A stretch of DNA of 64,000 nt from the NCBI GenBank assembly GCA_029204225.1, contig CM055106.1, positions 16,593,620-16,657,619 of the forward strand, read 5' to 3'. Source of the stretch: Diphasiastrum complanatum. Taxonomy: Eukaryota > Streptophyta > Lycopodiopsida > Lycopodiales > Lycopodiaceae. The notes beneath the pieces were generated by a model. It had not been told where the DNA came from. It did not search any database and saw only the letters and a program-made list of their open reading frames with translations. Numbering within the stretch: position 1 is the stretch's first letter; each line of letters starts with the position of its first letter. Shown here piece by piece: positions 12,251-23,585 of this stretch. Both the position numbers and the translations under genes were made by a program.

Positions 12251-12257
12251 ATTTGGT

Positions 12258-12628
12258 TGTTACCGGGACGTGACCCACTATTGTCATATCAGTCGCGAGC
12301 ACTGATCCAGTGGTCAGCTACTTGGATTAGCTGAGTAGCCACACACATAAGAAATTAGCCTGTATAGCGTTACTTCCAGCACGTGCTATACTCAGGGGCA
12401 TGTCTTGAGTTTTTTTTATCGAATTTGGCCATGTTGGGTCTGGCAGGTGGTAGGCCAATTTTAGGACACCTGTCTTTTTCATGCAGGTTGTGAATTTCCT
12501 GTATGTACAATTTTCTTTGTAATACATTAAGCTTTTGTTGTGCCATCTTTGAGAGCTTGTGAGGAGTGTCTATGGTGATTGATTGATGTGATCTAAATAC
12601 TACACTAGATCCTAACAGAATTTTAACA
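12258..12628 (+). repeat. LTR, 371 bp, plus-strand element
   Basis: Begins TGTTAC and ends TTAACA, giving the terminal inverted repeat TGTTA/TAACA. It is followed at once by a methionine-tRNA primer-binding site, so it is a 5' LTR. No second copy is seen in the window. Confidence 0.75.
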
Positions 12629-12640
12629 TGGTATCAGAGC
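12629..12640 (+). promoter_or_regulatory. Primer-binding site (initiator Met tRNA)
   Basis: TGGTATCAGAGC directly abuts the LTR end. This is the standard plant Copia primer site complementary to the 3' end of initiator methionine tRNA. Confidence 0.85.
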
Positions 12641-14409
12641 GATAGGGTGATGCAGGTATGCACGATCCGGTGGAGCTATGGGATAGCGTCTTTCACCAGA
12701 AAATATAGCACTCAAAGCTTCTCAGGAGAGAGGACTCCATACGGGGTATCAGCAGTCCGAATGGTGGGAGACAACAAAGTTCCTTTGATAGGAGCTTCAG
12801 GGAAGATCATAACGATCATCGTGAGGTGAATTCCATGGAGAATTCACGGAGAAATTGCTCAAAACGGTATATTGCTTCCGAAAGTGGCTATGACGTAAAT
12901 TTGGCCAGATATCTCTAAGTACTCCATCAATTGGGGAGCGGAGAATATAGGAATGGGCAACAGGGTAGTGTCATCTCAAAGGTGAGAGGATTTTGAAATC
13001 CATTTACAGTGGGAGGAGAAAACGGTAGTTTGAGAAACTAGCTATGGTGGCCTATTTTTTGGAAAAACATATAGTCATGGACCTTTCTCCATTCTAAACA
13101 ACATTGGGCACTGTAAAATGTTACTTATCATCATTCTACTAAGGCCAAGCTTATCTCATAAGGATATAGTCAGCCACCAAGCACAGAAGGAGCAATTTTC
13201 CATCTTCTCAGCTATGGAAGAGAAAAGGCAGCTAGGGTTTGGAAGTGAAAAATGGTGGATCTTTTTCCACACATAGCCAGTTTTGGAGCTATTAGTGGCT
13301 AAGGATGGGCACCCAACCATGATCGAACTGACTGTTGTGGGTAGCCATGGAAATTTGGATGTGCAATAGTCAACTCTTTAAGCCAACCATTTTTAAGGAC
13401 TAGGGTTTCTAGCAAGGAGGAGATAAATCTTTCCATGTAGAGCACATTTGAGACTACTATAAAGTTACACAGTAGGTCGCCCTAGTGTATATTGGAGGAT
13501 GCCAAAGGGCCATTGATGGTCGTGGAACAGAGGAGTTGATATTTGTGAAAAAATGAAGCACATTTTCAAGTACTCTCCATAGCTTATTTCTTACAAATGT
13601 CAGAAAGAGAGAAGGTGAAGAAGAAAAACAGCAGGAGAGGGTCACGACGGCCAATCACGCGCACCCAAATCGGGTGAAGTCATAGTGTGTCCAAGGCTCC
13701 AACGGCTGCAAGAAAGGAGTTCGGTGCGTAAATTAATAAACAACCGTTTGATAAAAAAAGACAAAAATCTATGGTAGAAATGTGCGTGATATGGATCGTT
13801 AGATCAAAGGCCACCATTGGATGGATGTGAACTGGACCAGAAGGGCCCTGAAGGGCAGAAGTGCAAAGGCACCCTTCCCTTCATTAAAAATTCTCAAAAG
13901 AAATGTTGAAAGGGACCCGACTTTTAAAGTCATTGTTTTCTCATTAAGAAACTTCAAAAGGAACTTTCAGTTCATTTTTGCAAGGCATTTTGGAAATGAG
14001 CCTATCTTTGGCTAAAAGGCACCGATGTTGGCCATCCTTGGTCCAAAATGGCCCTTGAAACTGGCTGCTCAGAGCCAACGGACAGAGCGACGTAACAGAG
14101 CAAGGATAAACGTGTTTCAAGGAGTTTTCATCACCATTCTATCGAGCGGAGTGCGGGTGACCTAGTGATGGGCTACATTCGCCGTTTGGGTACCGTAGGG
14201 CCAAATTTGGGGCAATTTTTGGCTGGTGAAACTTGCTAGAAAGGGGTACAATGAGGCATAATCGTTTCTAAATCACTATTGCTTACAAGGTATTTGGAAG
14301 TGGTAAATGCAGTATGGGGGCGAATGATAGCAGAATTGTAACCGACCAACGTCAGGTGGCGCTTTGGGAGAATGCTCTCACAGGTATGATCGGTAGTGGT
14401 ATTGTCAAG

Positions 14410-14410
<1 letters not shown>
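12641..14410 (+). mobile_element. Non-coding interior of the 12258 LTR element
   Basis: About 1.8 kb follows the primer site with no retroelement domain and no ORF above about 65 codons on either strand. It has balanced composition and no obvious gag. This resembles a LARD-type non-autonomous element, or an autonomous one decayed beyond recognition. The 3' LTR is missing; at about 14410 the sequence changes to a minus-strand Copia. Confidence 0.45.
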
Positions 14411-15399
<989 letters not shown>

Positions 15400-15400
<1 letters not shown>

Positions 15401-15600
15401 GAGACTTAGTCGAGAAGAAGATACAAAAGACAATCTTCATACCTATAGAGGAAATGACAACTGATATCTTTACAAAGCCACTCAGTAAAGCTTTGTTCGA
15501 GAAGCAGCGAAGATTATTGGGGTTAATCCAACTGCCCACTTTGAGAGGGAGCTATAGAACACTTGATCAGATGAATCTTGGTTCTACTAACAAAGTCCAC
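15400..15600 (+). pseudogene. Copia RNase H C-terminal remnant, plus strand
   Basis: Reads IPIEEMTTDIFTKPLSKALFEKQ, the usual end of Copia RNase H, then LLGLIQLPTLRGSY and a stop at about 15619. A purine run GAGAGGGAG near 15541-15550 could be the polypurine tract. It is in opposite orientation to the Copia immediately left of it, so the two were joined by insertion or rearrangement. Confidence 0.7.
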
Positions 15601-16787
15601 AGTTTATTTGACAAAGGATGAGAAAACGAACTCGAATTCGAAACATTTCTATTCGTGTTCAACCTCGAAAGACTTGCAAAATATTCTTGTGATAACTTAA
15701 AAGATTCATGAACAGCTTTCTTATGGTGACTCGAAAGATTCGCGAATAAGTTCTTGTCGCGAAATATTTTGTTTCTTGTTCAAACCTCACTTGTCGCGAA
15801 ACTGTCGCCTGTCGCAAACAATTCGCAAAACATTTTAGATTCTTCTTCAAGCTCAAAACTGTCATCTGTCGTGAACAATTCGCGAAACACGAAGCTTAGA
15901 CAAAGAGATAAACTATTGCGAACAGAAAATTATTCGAGCCTGAAAACAGAGCGTTAATTTGAATATCAACTGTCATAAACGGTTAGATCTACTATTACAG
16001 AGAATTAAAAGGTCAAAAGACTTGTCCTGCAGCAATATAAATACATGTGCACTACTTGTTGTAAAACACTTTCACTCATTCAATCAGAGACACAATAGCG
16101 AGATAAGATAGCAAGAGATGTATACTGATGATTCATATTCAGAGTTATAAAATTCATTTTTGATCAAAGTAATTTCTGTTTGTCTAAAATGGTCTTAAGT
16201 TGTCTCTTAATTCCGCACGCTTATTCAGTCAAGGTAAATACCGTTCTATTAGTACATAGACCAGAAATAGACCCGATTGAAGACATTGATATTAGTTTGA
16301 TTTATTAAAACTTTCATCGTGTTTTTGGAGGAAGAATTATTACTTATTTTCCTACAAGGTAGAACTAGGTGACATAGTAACCTTAAAAAAACAATTCTAA
16401 CTCCAGACTTATGCTAAGCATAGAGCCAAAAGAAACAGTTGACACATAAAACTAAATGCAATTCACAAATTTAACATTATCCTATGCTGGTCATAGAACA
16501 AATAAAAAGGTATGCGAACCTCAATAGAGCTAAACAAAGAAAACAACCAAATGCAAAAAACAACAAGCCTAGAAAGTAAATGGTTAATTGGAATCACTAA
16601 TGACCATGCCTTAAATACTATAAGGATGCATTTTTAGGATTATGGTCAACCTAGGGTTAGGTGTAGATTAGGTTTAGGGTTCACCTTCTGTTGTGGTTGA
16701 GGCGCAAAAGCATGGTCCTGACGCATGCTAGAGTTGCCGTGAGGCGACAAGCGCAGAAAAAAATATTTAAGGACCCTAGTCAGAGCA
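15601..16787. other. LTR-like DNA rich in TCGCGAA motifs; no gene
   Basis: Several TTCGCGAA/GTCGCGAA motifs lie between 15690 and 15900, for example the palindrome ATTCGCGAAT at 15738-15747. Similar motifs occur in the LTR family at 16788 and 24822. It is probably the 3' LTR of the remnant ending at 15.6 kb. Further right are AT-rich sequence and telomere-like GGTTTAGGGTT near 16672-16682. No coding motif is visible. Confidence 0.4.
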
Positions 16788-18029
16788 TGTTGGAGAAAGC
16801 GGGTGTGTCATGTGTGAAAAACAAAAATAGCTCAAAAAAAAAACAAACACGAAAGGAAACAAACTCGAAGCTCAAATGAGAAACGAACTCGAACATAAAG
16901 TGTTTGTGCACAGCGGAATGAGCTATATTACTCTTTCCCTAACCATGACTACGCCTATAAAAAAACAAACAGAAGGTTAGTGATAGAAATCACGGTCATT
17001 CTAATTGTGTAGCCAAACATTAACAAAACATCAGAAGAATAATTCTTCGCGAACAGCTAGACAAATTATTAGTCGCGAATGATTTGCGAAGAGCTAGACT
17101 AGGCTCGACTGATAATCAGTCGCGAATGATTTGCAAAAGGCAAGACTAAATATTAGTCGTCAATAACTAGACTAATAATAACTCGCTAAGAACAGATTAC
17201 CAGATTGAGCAACAAGAAGGTCAAACAGAATGAAAATAAGCATAAGAATATCAACACAAATCTGAATGCAGAACAAAAGAGCTGTTATCAGATTAGGTAT
17301 AGCAAAATATACATGTCAATAATGCAGTAGAGCACAAGACAATAGCGGATGAAACTGCGTGCTCTACAAAGCTAATTCAATCTGTAAAAGGAATGAACCT
17401 ATTACTAACAATAAAAAATCAATGCACAAGGCATCTACTTCGTCTATCTCTGATAAGTTTCTGATGCTATTATTTTACACACACACTTGTTCTCTTTATC
17501 TCTTGATTATTGAATACGCAAAATGGTATTCAATATATATACACAATGTTACAGGTGTGCAGATGAAGAAAGTACAAAGTGGATGTGCTGTCTGTAGGAG
17601 ATCATGGGTGGCTACTGTCGTTGTCATATCCGTTAGCACAGTTGTATGAGATGAGCGTGAAAAGGGCTGTGACGTCAGCCTTTGCTGAAATGAACGTTTG
17701 TGAAGATACGAAAAATGCGTCACTCTGGAAATGCCTTAGGATCTAATTTACATGGTGCCTTTGCTTTTCCTAGGGCACCTTAGGCATTTTTTAAGGCAAT
17801 GCCATCTTTTTCGCCTGTCACAAAACAAGTGTAAAAACATAGTGTCACGTTTTCGTCTTTTATTTGCCTGTGAGAATTTACTTGTATTTATGCAGACAGT
17901 CGCATTTTATTTGTCTGTCTTATTTTACATGTAAATATGCAGACTGTGTGACAACGTGAGTAAAAAATGCAGCATGAATGGAGGCAGACTGAAATGAGAT
18001 TTGGGAGAGTAGAGGAGATAAGTCCAACA
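16788..18029 (-). repeat. 3' LTR of a minus-strand Copia, 1242 bp
   Basis: Plus-strand ends are TGTTGGAG and GTCCAACA, a terminal inverted repeat of TGTTGGA type. On the minus strand it is preceded by the polypurine tract AAGGGGAGTG (about 18028-18037). It shares long blocks with the LTR at 24822-25888, including the GATAGGCGTAGTCATG-like block, the TATATATAC promoter region near 17535 and the stretch of acidic hydrolysate-like CACCTT-GGCATT repeats. The length difference (1242 against 1067) reflects indels. Confidence 0.85.
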
Positions 18030-18937
18030 CTCCCCTTAATCTAGATCCATGAATGCCTTGATCTTCAGACTGAGTAATGCACAAAATTTGTTGTTTGCAT
18101 TAACACTTAATGCTTTCGTGAATATATTTGCAACCATGTCCTACGTTCTGTAGTACGTTAAGCTCACCTCCTTGTTGAGAACCTTGCCCCTGATGTAGTG
18201 ATATCTGATTTCAATGTGCTTACTCCTAGAGTGAAATCTAGGGTTGGTCGATAAGGCAATAACACTCTGATTATCACAGAATAAAATTGTAGGGCTGTAC
18301 TGATATAGATTAACATTTGACAGTAAATTTCTCAACCAAAACGCTTCCTTAATAGATTGAGAAACAACAATGTATTCTGCTTCTATAGAAGAAAGTGCGA
18401 TAGAGTCTTGCTTACAACTGTTCCATGAGATAGGACCGTTGTTGAAGAAGAATTCAAATCCAGATGTGGACTTACGATTGTCTAATCTCCTCCCTAGCTT
18501 GCATCAGAATATCCACTGATCTGATGAAGATTGTCGTTGTTGACATCTCCATAGCAGATGCACTGGTCGATGATAGCTCAAATGTACCTCATGACTCTTA
18601 TTGGTAGGCCTGAATCCATCGGTGAGTGAGCCAATTTACAATTCATTAGATTGTATCTGTTAAGAACATTGTGAAGATACCTTTGTTGAGTAATGTAAAT
18701 CAGTCGTCTCGCTCTTTCTCTGTGAATTTGAATGTCCAAACAGAAGTGAGATTCGCCCAGATCAGTCATGTAGAACTCTAAGATTTCCCTTAAGAGTCCA
18801 TGTGGAAGATTAGTCTAAGTGATAGGAAAAACTATTAGTGACTTAAGTATGAAGTACAGAATTACAAAACAAGAACTCAATTACTCTATTGGCTAGTAGA
18901 GTCTTGTACTATGGAAGCTTATCAGGCTACAAAAATT
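18030..18937 (-). pseudogene. Internally deleted Copia body between two LTRs
   Basis: Only about 900 bases separate the LTRs. From the right: a 5' leader shared with 24660-24820, then a jump to late RT (MTDLGESHFCLDIQIHRE, ITQQRYLHNVLNRY, CKLAHSPMDSG) and RNase H (FEFFFNNGPISWN region with stops, TILFCDNQSVIALSTNP and HSRSKHIEIRYH). Gag, protease, integrase and early RT are gone. It keeps primer site, leader, polypurine tract and LTR, so it is a deletion derivative. Confidence 0.8.
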
Positions 18938-18949
18938 GCTCTGATACCA
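18938..18949 (-). promoter_or_regulatory. Primer-binding site of the deleted Copia
   Basis: Plus-strand GCTCTGATACCA is the reverse complement of TGGTATCAGAGC, directly next to the LTR end at 18950. Confidence 0.85.
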
Positions 18950-19055
18950 TGTTGGAGAAAGAGGGTGTGTTGTGTGTGAGAAACGAAAATAGCTCAAAAA
19001 GAAAACGAACACGAAAGGAAGTGAACTCAAAGCTCGCACGAGAAACGAAGGGAGA
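18950..19055 (-). repeat. 5' LTR of the deleted Copia, truncated
   Basis: Starts TGTTGGAGAAAGAGGGTG and matches the first ~100 bases of the LTR at 16788 closely, then stops matching near 19050, where a reverse transcriptase fragment begins. Confidence 0.8.
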
Positions 19056-19366
19056 CAAATCCGGGGGATACCCATGGGTTTTTCGTGCTCACCATTATGG
19101 TGTAATTGGTACCTCTCATATTTTGAAATGCAAGTTATCAAAAGGTTAGCAAGACTGAAGCAAATAAAATTTTTGAATGACTTCAAATTTTCATTCAGAT
19201 ATATCGACGATAATTGCTTTATCAACAACCCTTTTATTGGGAACTTCCTAGAGAAAACACAATGGACGCTCATATATCGATTTTATGAGGGAATACACAT
19301 ACAACGATGCACTATTTCCAAGATGCTATATCATAAGCATACTCTCTCACGCAAATGTTATGCTTA
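19056..19366 (+). pseudogene. Reverse transcriptase fragment of neither Copia nor Gypsy type
   Basis: From about 19062 the frame reads RGIPMGFSCSPLWCNWYLSY, then EMQVIKRLARL and FKFSFRYIDDNCFIN, to a stop at 19365. G-I-P-M-G with the following SP-x(2,3)-CN is RT motif B, and F-R-Y-I-D-D is motif C with two catalytic aspartates. Copia has YVDD after a hydrophobic L/I run and Gypsy has YLDD or FIDD within a different context; neither uses PMGFSCSP. The combination is closer to Penelope-like, group-II-like or large-DNA-virus-associated RTs. The fingers are missing because the fragment begins at the LTR truncation. After motif C the sequence decays. It is not the start of a gene: ATG at 19074 is the M of PMG. 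Confidence 0.65.
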
Positions 19367-21445
19367 AACTTTGACCTCCATCGCTGGTTTAAACAATAAT
19401 GGAGCTACTTTTTGGTTTTCCGTACAATGGCTCTTTGATTAAATGGTGGTCCATTGCTGGTGGATAGTAGCTAACACTATAATTTGTTTGTTCACAATCA
19501 ATATAGCTCTTACAATTTGTCACAAATTGGATATGGACCTACACATTTGAGTGAAATATGTCAACCGCTTATAGATTTCAGAATTGCATCCTCTATTCCT
19601 TTTGATTTGAAATACACTCCGATCCAGGTATGTATATGGCAAACATCGTTATGTTTAGAAGTAATGGTAGCACACATACAATACTATGATGTTTAAACTG
19701 GCATAGAAGCAGTTGTGTTCCAAATATAAGTATGTGCATATGTCATTGTTTTTGACTCAGAGTCAATCCTAATTTAAGGCAATAAGTAGACTCGAACTTG
19801 TTGATAACCATTTTTTGAAGACGTCTTTCCTGACAACTATGACTTCCTCACAGGATTCTTTTCCGTCAACTATTAAGGTTAGTGTTTTTAAACGTTATTC
19901 AGGTGCTACTTTACAAGCGCTCAAAATGGTCGTATCTACACGAATGGTAGTATCTATACGAATGGTGATATCTAAACGAATGGACATAGTAAGAAGATGA
20001 ATAGAAAGATAGAAAGTAGGAAAATGTTCCCACCTTTACCTACATTTGGATTTCTGTTTGTTAATCATACCTCACTAAATAAGACAACACATATGATTGT
20101 TCTTCAGTTTATGCCCATTTAGATAGGTAAATACCAATGAAACAAGTATTGATAACCTAGGCGCTCTTAATGCAAATGAAGTTGTGCAAGAGATCACCAC
20201 ATTTGTAGGGATTGGAACGACATGGATTTGCCCTAATCTTACTACAAGTGTTAGGGTAAAATGCTTAAGCGCACACAGGTATTGTCTTACTTTTAAAACA
20301 TAGTTAGTATTTAAAATGTATGAAACAAAGCAATAGTTGGCGAGCTCTTGGAAAGCATGAATATGCTCAAGGGTTACGAAAACGGTGCATTACCTACGTT
20401 TTATACAATAGGTTCAGGTATCAAAATGACATGGATTTGCCCCCATACATGAGTACTAATCCACGCTATCCCCTATTTGTGAGTTGCAATCCATTTAGCA
20501 CAACTAGTTTTCAAGTACGTATGTTTAAATTCCATAGATGGATACAGAATAATATCATAAGACCGATCAGAATGGCGAAATAAACTCCTTCAAACTCTCA
20601 CTTGAGGCAATTTTGATGGCCAAGATCGATCCGATGTCGTCCTAACGGCCAAGAATGGTTGCTCTCTTCACAAGTTACCAAATGGATGTCTCTACTCAGC
20701 CTTATCTCATACGTGGAGTAGGCTATTCAATTTGTTTATATAAGGGTGGCCTACTCCCTCACTACCACCATTTTCATTCTTCTTCCTCTTCCTCTCTGAT
20801 GGGGCAAGGGAGATAGGAAGAACGAGAATGGAGAAGAGAGCAGGAATATTGCGGAATAGCTCTCCCATTCTAGTCAGCTGCTAGGTGCAAAAATAGTCTA
20901 ATAGACAACTTATGCTAGAGATAATCACAGCTTTATGTGTTTTGATTGCCCAACAAGATCTTAGAAATTAATTCATACTCTAAAAACAAGAGTACAGTCC
21001 ACCGAAGAGATTGGAGATGGTTTGTGTGTGGTACTACTGAAATTAGATTCAACGTGAAGTATAGTTCTGAAATAAATGGAAGAGCAATATGATATCGCGA
21101 GTTTCTCAGACATCAAAGATAGCCATCGTCTGATCAGAAACCGAGGAGTCATAGATGTCCGTGTATAAATCAGAGTGAGTATACAGGCGCGATCAAACAG
21201 CAATGAAAGTGCATTCAATCACAACATGCATTCATCTATGTAGTACACAGATAAAAACAAGATGCTATTACACTGAAGCATAATACAGATAGCAATTACA
21301 ACCAAAAATGATGAAGGACGATTTTATCTGGTTATGGGCCCAGCTCTCTATCGAACAGAAAGGATGTCTTTGTTGGGGCATAATCCAGGGTAAGTTCCAG
21401 GTCGTACCTTTGGGATCAGGAGAGTTATGAATAGGCTCTTCGGCT
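19367..21445. other. Unassigned region with exon-like pieces
   Basis: Short open stretches at 19484-19696, 19815-20000 and 20320-20583 have protein-like composition but no domain I know. A frame at about 20120-20280 reads TTWICPNLTTSVRVKC, a pattern seen in secreted beta-sandwich or glycine-rich modules. An 18-bp tandem repeat lies at 19931-19984. The pieces may be eroded remains of the same donor as the 19.06 kb RT. From about 20600 to 21445 I see nothing coding that I can name. Confidence 0.35.
19931..19984 (+). repeat. Three 18-bp tandem units
   Basis: CGTATCTACACGAATGGT, AGTATCTATACGAATGGT and GATATCTAAACGAATGGA are consecutive. In one frame they give MVVSTR, MVVSIR and MVISKR. Confidence 0.8.
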
Positions 21446-22048
21446 ATGTATGCTCTTGAATATATTCGAATCAAAGAATTCCAGTTTTTGAGGAACGAAG
21501 ACAATAAGCGACTTTTTTGGAAGCGAAAGTTGCAGTTTCAACTATACAAACCACAAGTTGTTGCGGATCTAGGCACGTTCGATGATATAGGGTTGTTGAT
21601 AAATTTAAATATGGCCTATCCTAAACTCTTCAGTCTTTATGTGGATTGGGAGCGAAACCTTGCAGAATATTTTGCGGAGATTCAACATAATCTGCAAGAC
21701 AGAAGGAAGTCATTTCGTTACAAGCAGTTTTGTACATATTCTTTTTGGCAGTTTGGAACTTTCGTGGCAAAGACATTGTTAATTGTTCAAAATCTTTATG
21801 TTAAAAGTTCTTTTGTTAGATTTTTAGCTCGTTACTGTAAAGAAATCACCCTCTATAGTGATTCAGACGAAGATACAAAGCTAACCCGGGAGCTATTCGA
21901 TGGAAAATTGCTCCTGGTTAAACTGGAAGAATTCGGCAACCTCCCAGTTGGCCGTTACACAAAATCCAAAGAAGACTTGCTATTGATCGAAGCTCAACAA
22001 AACTTGGAGTTTGCTCAAAAATTACAGGAAGAATTGAATCATTTATGA
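21446..22048 (+). CDS. Post-pol ORF A of a Gypsy element (conserved, uncharacterised)
   Basis: Open for 200 codons with no known domain. It lies just upstream of a polypurine tract and LTR, where an env-like or third ORF would sit. The central block LFSLYVDWERNLAEYF and LLIVQNLYVKSSF aligns with LWEIYTDWEVNYSRYL and LLYVQQLYIKEKF of the minus-strand ORF at 56279-56850, also between integrase and 3' LTR. The C-terminus is glutamine/glutamate-rich and probably helical (IEAQQNLEFAQKLQEEL). No transmembrane run or signal peptide is evident, which argues against a typical envelope protein. The stop overlaps the next start (ATGA). ATG 21446 is only the first in-frame start; the true N-terminus may be further up or lost. 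Confidence 0.55.
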   Translation: MYALEYIRIKEFQFLRNEDNKRLFWKRKLQFQLYKPQVVADLGTFDDIGLLINLNMAYPKLFSLYVDWERNLAEYFAEIQHNLQDRRKSFRYKQFCTYSFWQFGTFVAKTLLIVQNLYVKSSFVRFLARYCKEITLYSDSDEDTKLTRELFDGKLLLVKLEEFGNLPVGRYTKSKEDLLLIEAQQNLEFAQKLQEELNHL

Positions 22049-22368
22049 ATATTCATTCGTGCCTTTGTCGTGGTGATGTTTCTGTATGTGATGCTGAATC
22101 CAGATCTTTGAAGTTTAAAGATGTTTTGAAGTTTGATTCCAGATTTTATCAACAATTCAATGATCAACTCAAAACAACCTATTCAATTAAACAAACAACA
22201 AGACACATATTCTCTAAGACGAAGAAATATCTAAAGGACAAATACTATGAAGAAATATCTTTTCACCTTAACAAAAATCTGACGAACAAGAATGTTTCAC
22301 CAATAATCCTCGAAATGAAGATGATATGTTCACGAGGACGTTTCACATTTGAGGAAGGGGATATGTGA
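22045..22368 (+). CDS. Post-pol ORF B overlapping ORF A
   Basis: 107 codons, starting in a 4-base ATGA overlap with the previous ORF. It ends FEEGDM, where the last codons are the polypurine tract GAGGAAGGGGATA, and the stop TGA lies 3-5 bases inside the LTR. It is basic (KTKKYLKDKYY) with an early CLCRGDVSVC cluster. The ORF could be the C-terminal part of one longer protein split by a frameshift. The minus-strand homologue at 56 kb also has a frame ending EEGDM at the tract. Confidence 0.4.
   Translation: MNIHSCLCRGDVSVCDAESRSLKFKDVLKFDSRFYQQFNDQLKTTYSIKQTTRHIFSKTKKYLKDKYYEEISFHLNKNLTNKNVSPIILEMKMICSRGRFTFEEGDM
22351..22363 (+). promoter_or_regulatory. Polypurine tract (plus-strand primer) of the Gypsy element
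   Basis: GAGGAAGGGGATA immediately before TGTGATGCC. The identical 13-mer precedes the LTR at 55132-56149 on the other strand. Confidence 0.8.
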
Positions 22369-23585
22369 TGCCACGAAATTGTTAAATATTGTATATCAAC
22401 ATAAATATGGCATGATATACTCGAAAATGAAGATATGAGCCGGATAACTATAAATCATGAAGAGGCCTAAGTCATTTTTCGGGAATATATAAAGTACTTG
22501 CCTTATAATAAAGGGCAAGACCTATAAAAGGAAAGACATTGTCTTGGATAACCTTTACTAGGTCGTCCACACGAAACGACTAGATATGAAAAGACATGTT
22601 AAACTAGAGTAATCTTAACTCTTAGTTAAATATACCTCTTATGGTATAATTGAACGTATACTTAGTCTAATTGTTAACTAGACCCTTTCGCGGGAGCGAC
22701 ACACTTGTTGTTTTAGAGGTGTCTTTGTTTGTCCCGTAGAACATATATTGATCTCACACTTCAGTATCGAACATCGAGAGAGCAGAATTTATGCATATGT
22801 AAGAGGTTGAAGAAGTGAATAGAGTGCTGAGAGTTATTCTCCCTTATCTCTGTTCTCCGCACTGTTGAGTGTGAGTGATCGTGAGTCTACTAGCTATCTC
22901 TAACGCATTACATGAATTACTCTATGATCAGACAGACACTCTAGTGCATTACAGTCGTTTGTTGTGTATCCGTAAAGCATGCTCTAAAGAACTGTCTTAA
23001 AACCATCTTATTTGTCTGTCGCGAATACTTTCTTTTCGGCACTCAAATAACGACTATCTTTGGTACAATCTAGCACGATCATTGAATGAAGTTTTATGTA
23101 TACAGATGAAATGACAGTCCTTGTCTAAAGAATTGAGTTTTTGATCTATTTTCCTACTATAACTGGCATAAGTTTCTAAAGTGCTCTAAAACTATTCGTG
23201 TTCTTTAACCATTAATTTGGACTTTAGTTGTTGAGGACTTCTGTCTAGAAACGAACAGTTCGCAAACGCCATTAATTAATTGTCTGCACAATCGCAAATA
23301 CATCGAACAATTCTCAACTCTTTGTTGACACCTTAATCAGCCAGATTGTAGTACTATTGTACTACTCTGATAACATCTCATCTGTAGAACGCGTTTCGCT
23401 CGATTTGATAGAGGCTAGATTGTTGTTCTAAGATTATCAACACAACACACCCCAAATATAAGTAATACGTGTTACTTTTTAATGTCTGTCGACAACCAAA
23501 ATAACACTCGAAACCACTTGTCATAAATTGTACCAAATACATAGCTTTCTAACGTTGTCCTCTGTGGGAACGACATTATTTACTA
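22364..23585 (+). repeat. 3' LTR of the Gypsy element (right end approximate)
   Basis: Starts TGTGATGCCACG after the polypurine tract. The right end is near GTGGGAACGACATTATTTACT (about 23558-23580), a phrase usual at Gypsy LTR ends. It abuts the truncated Copia that starts at about 23576, so the last bases are uncertain. Confidence 0.6.
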
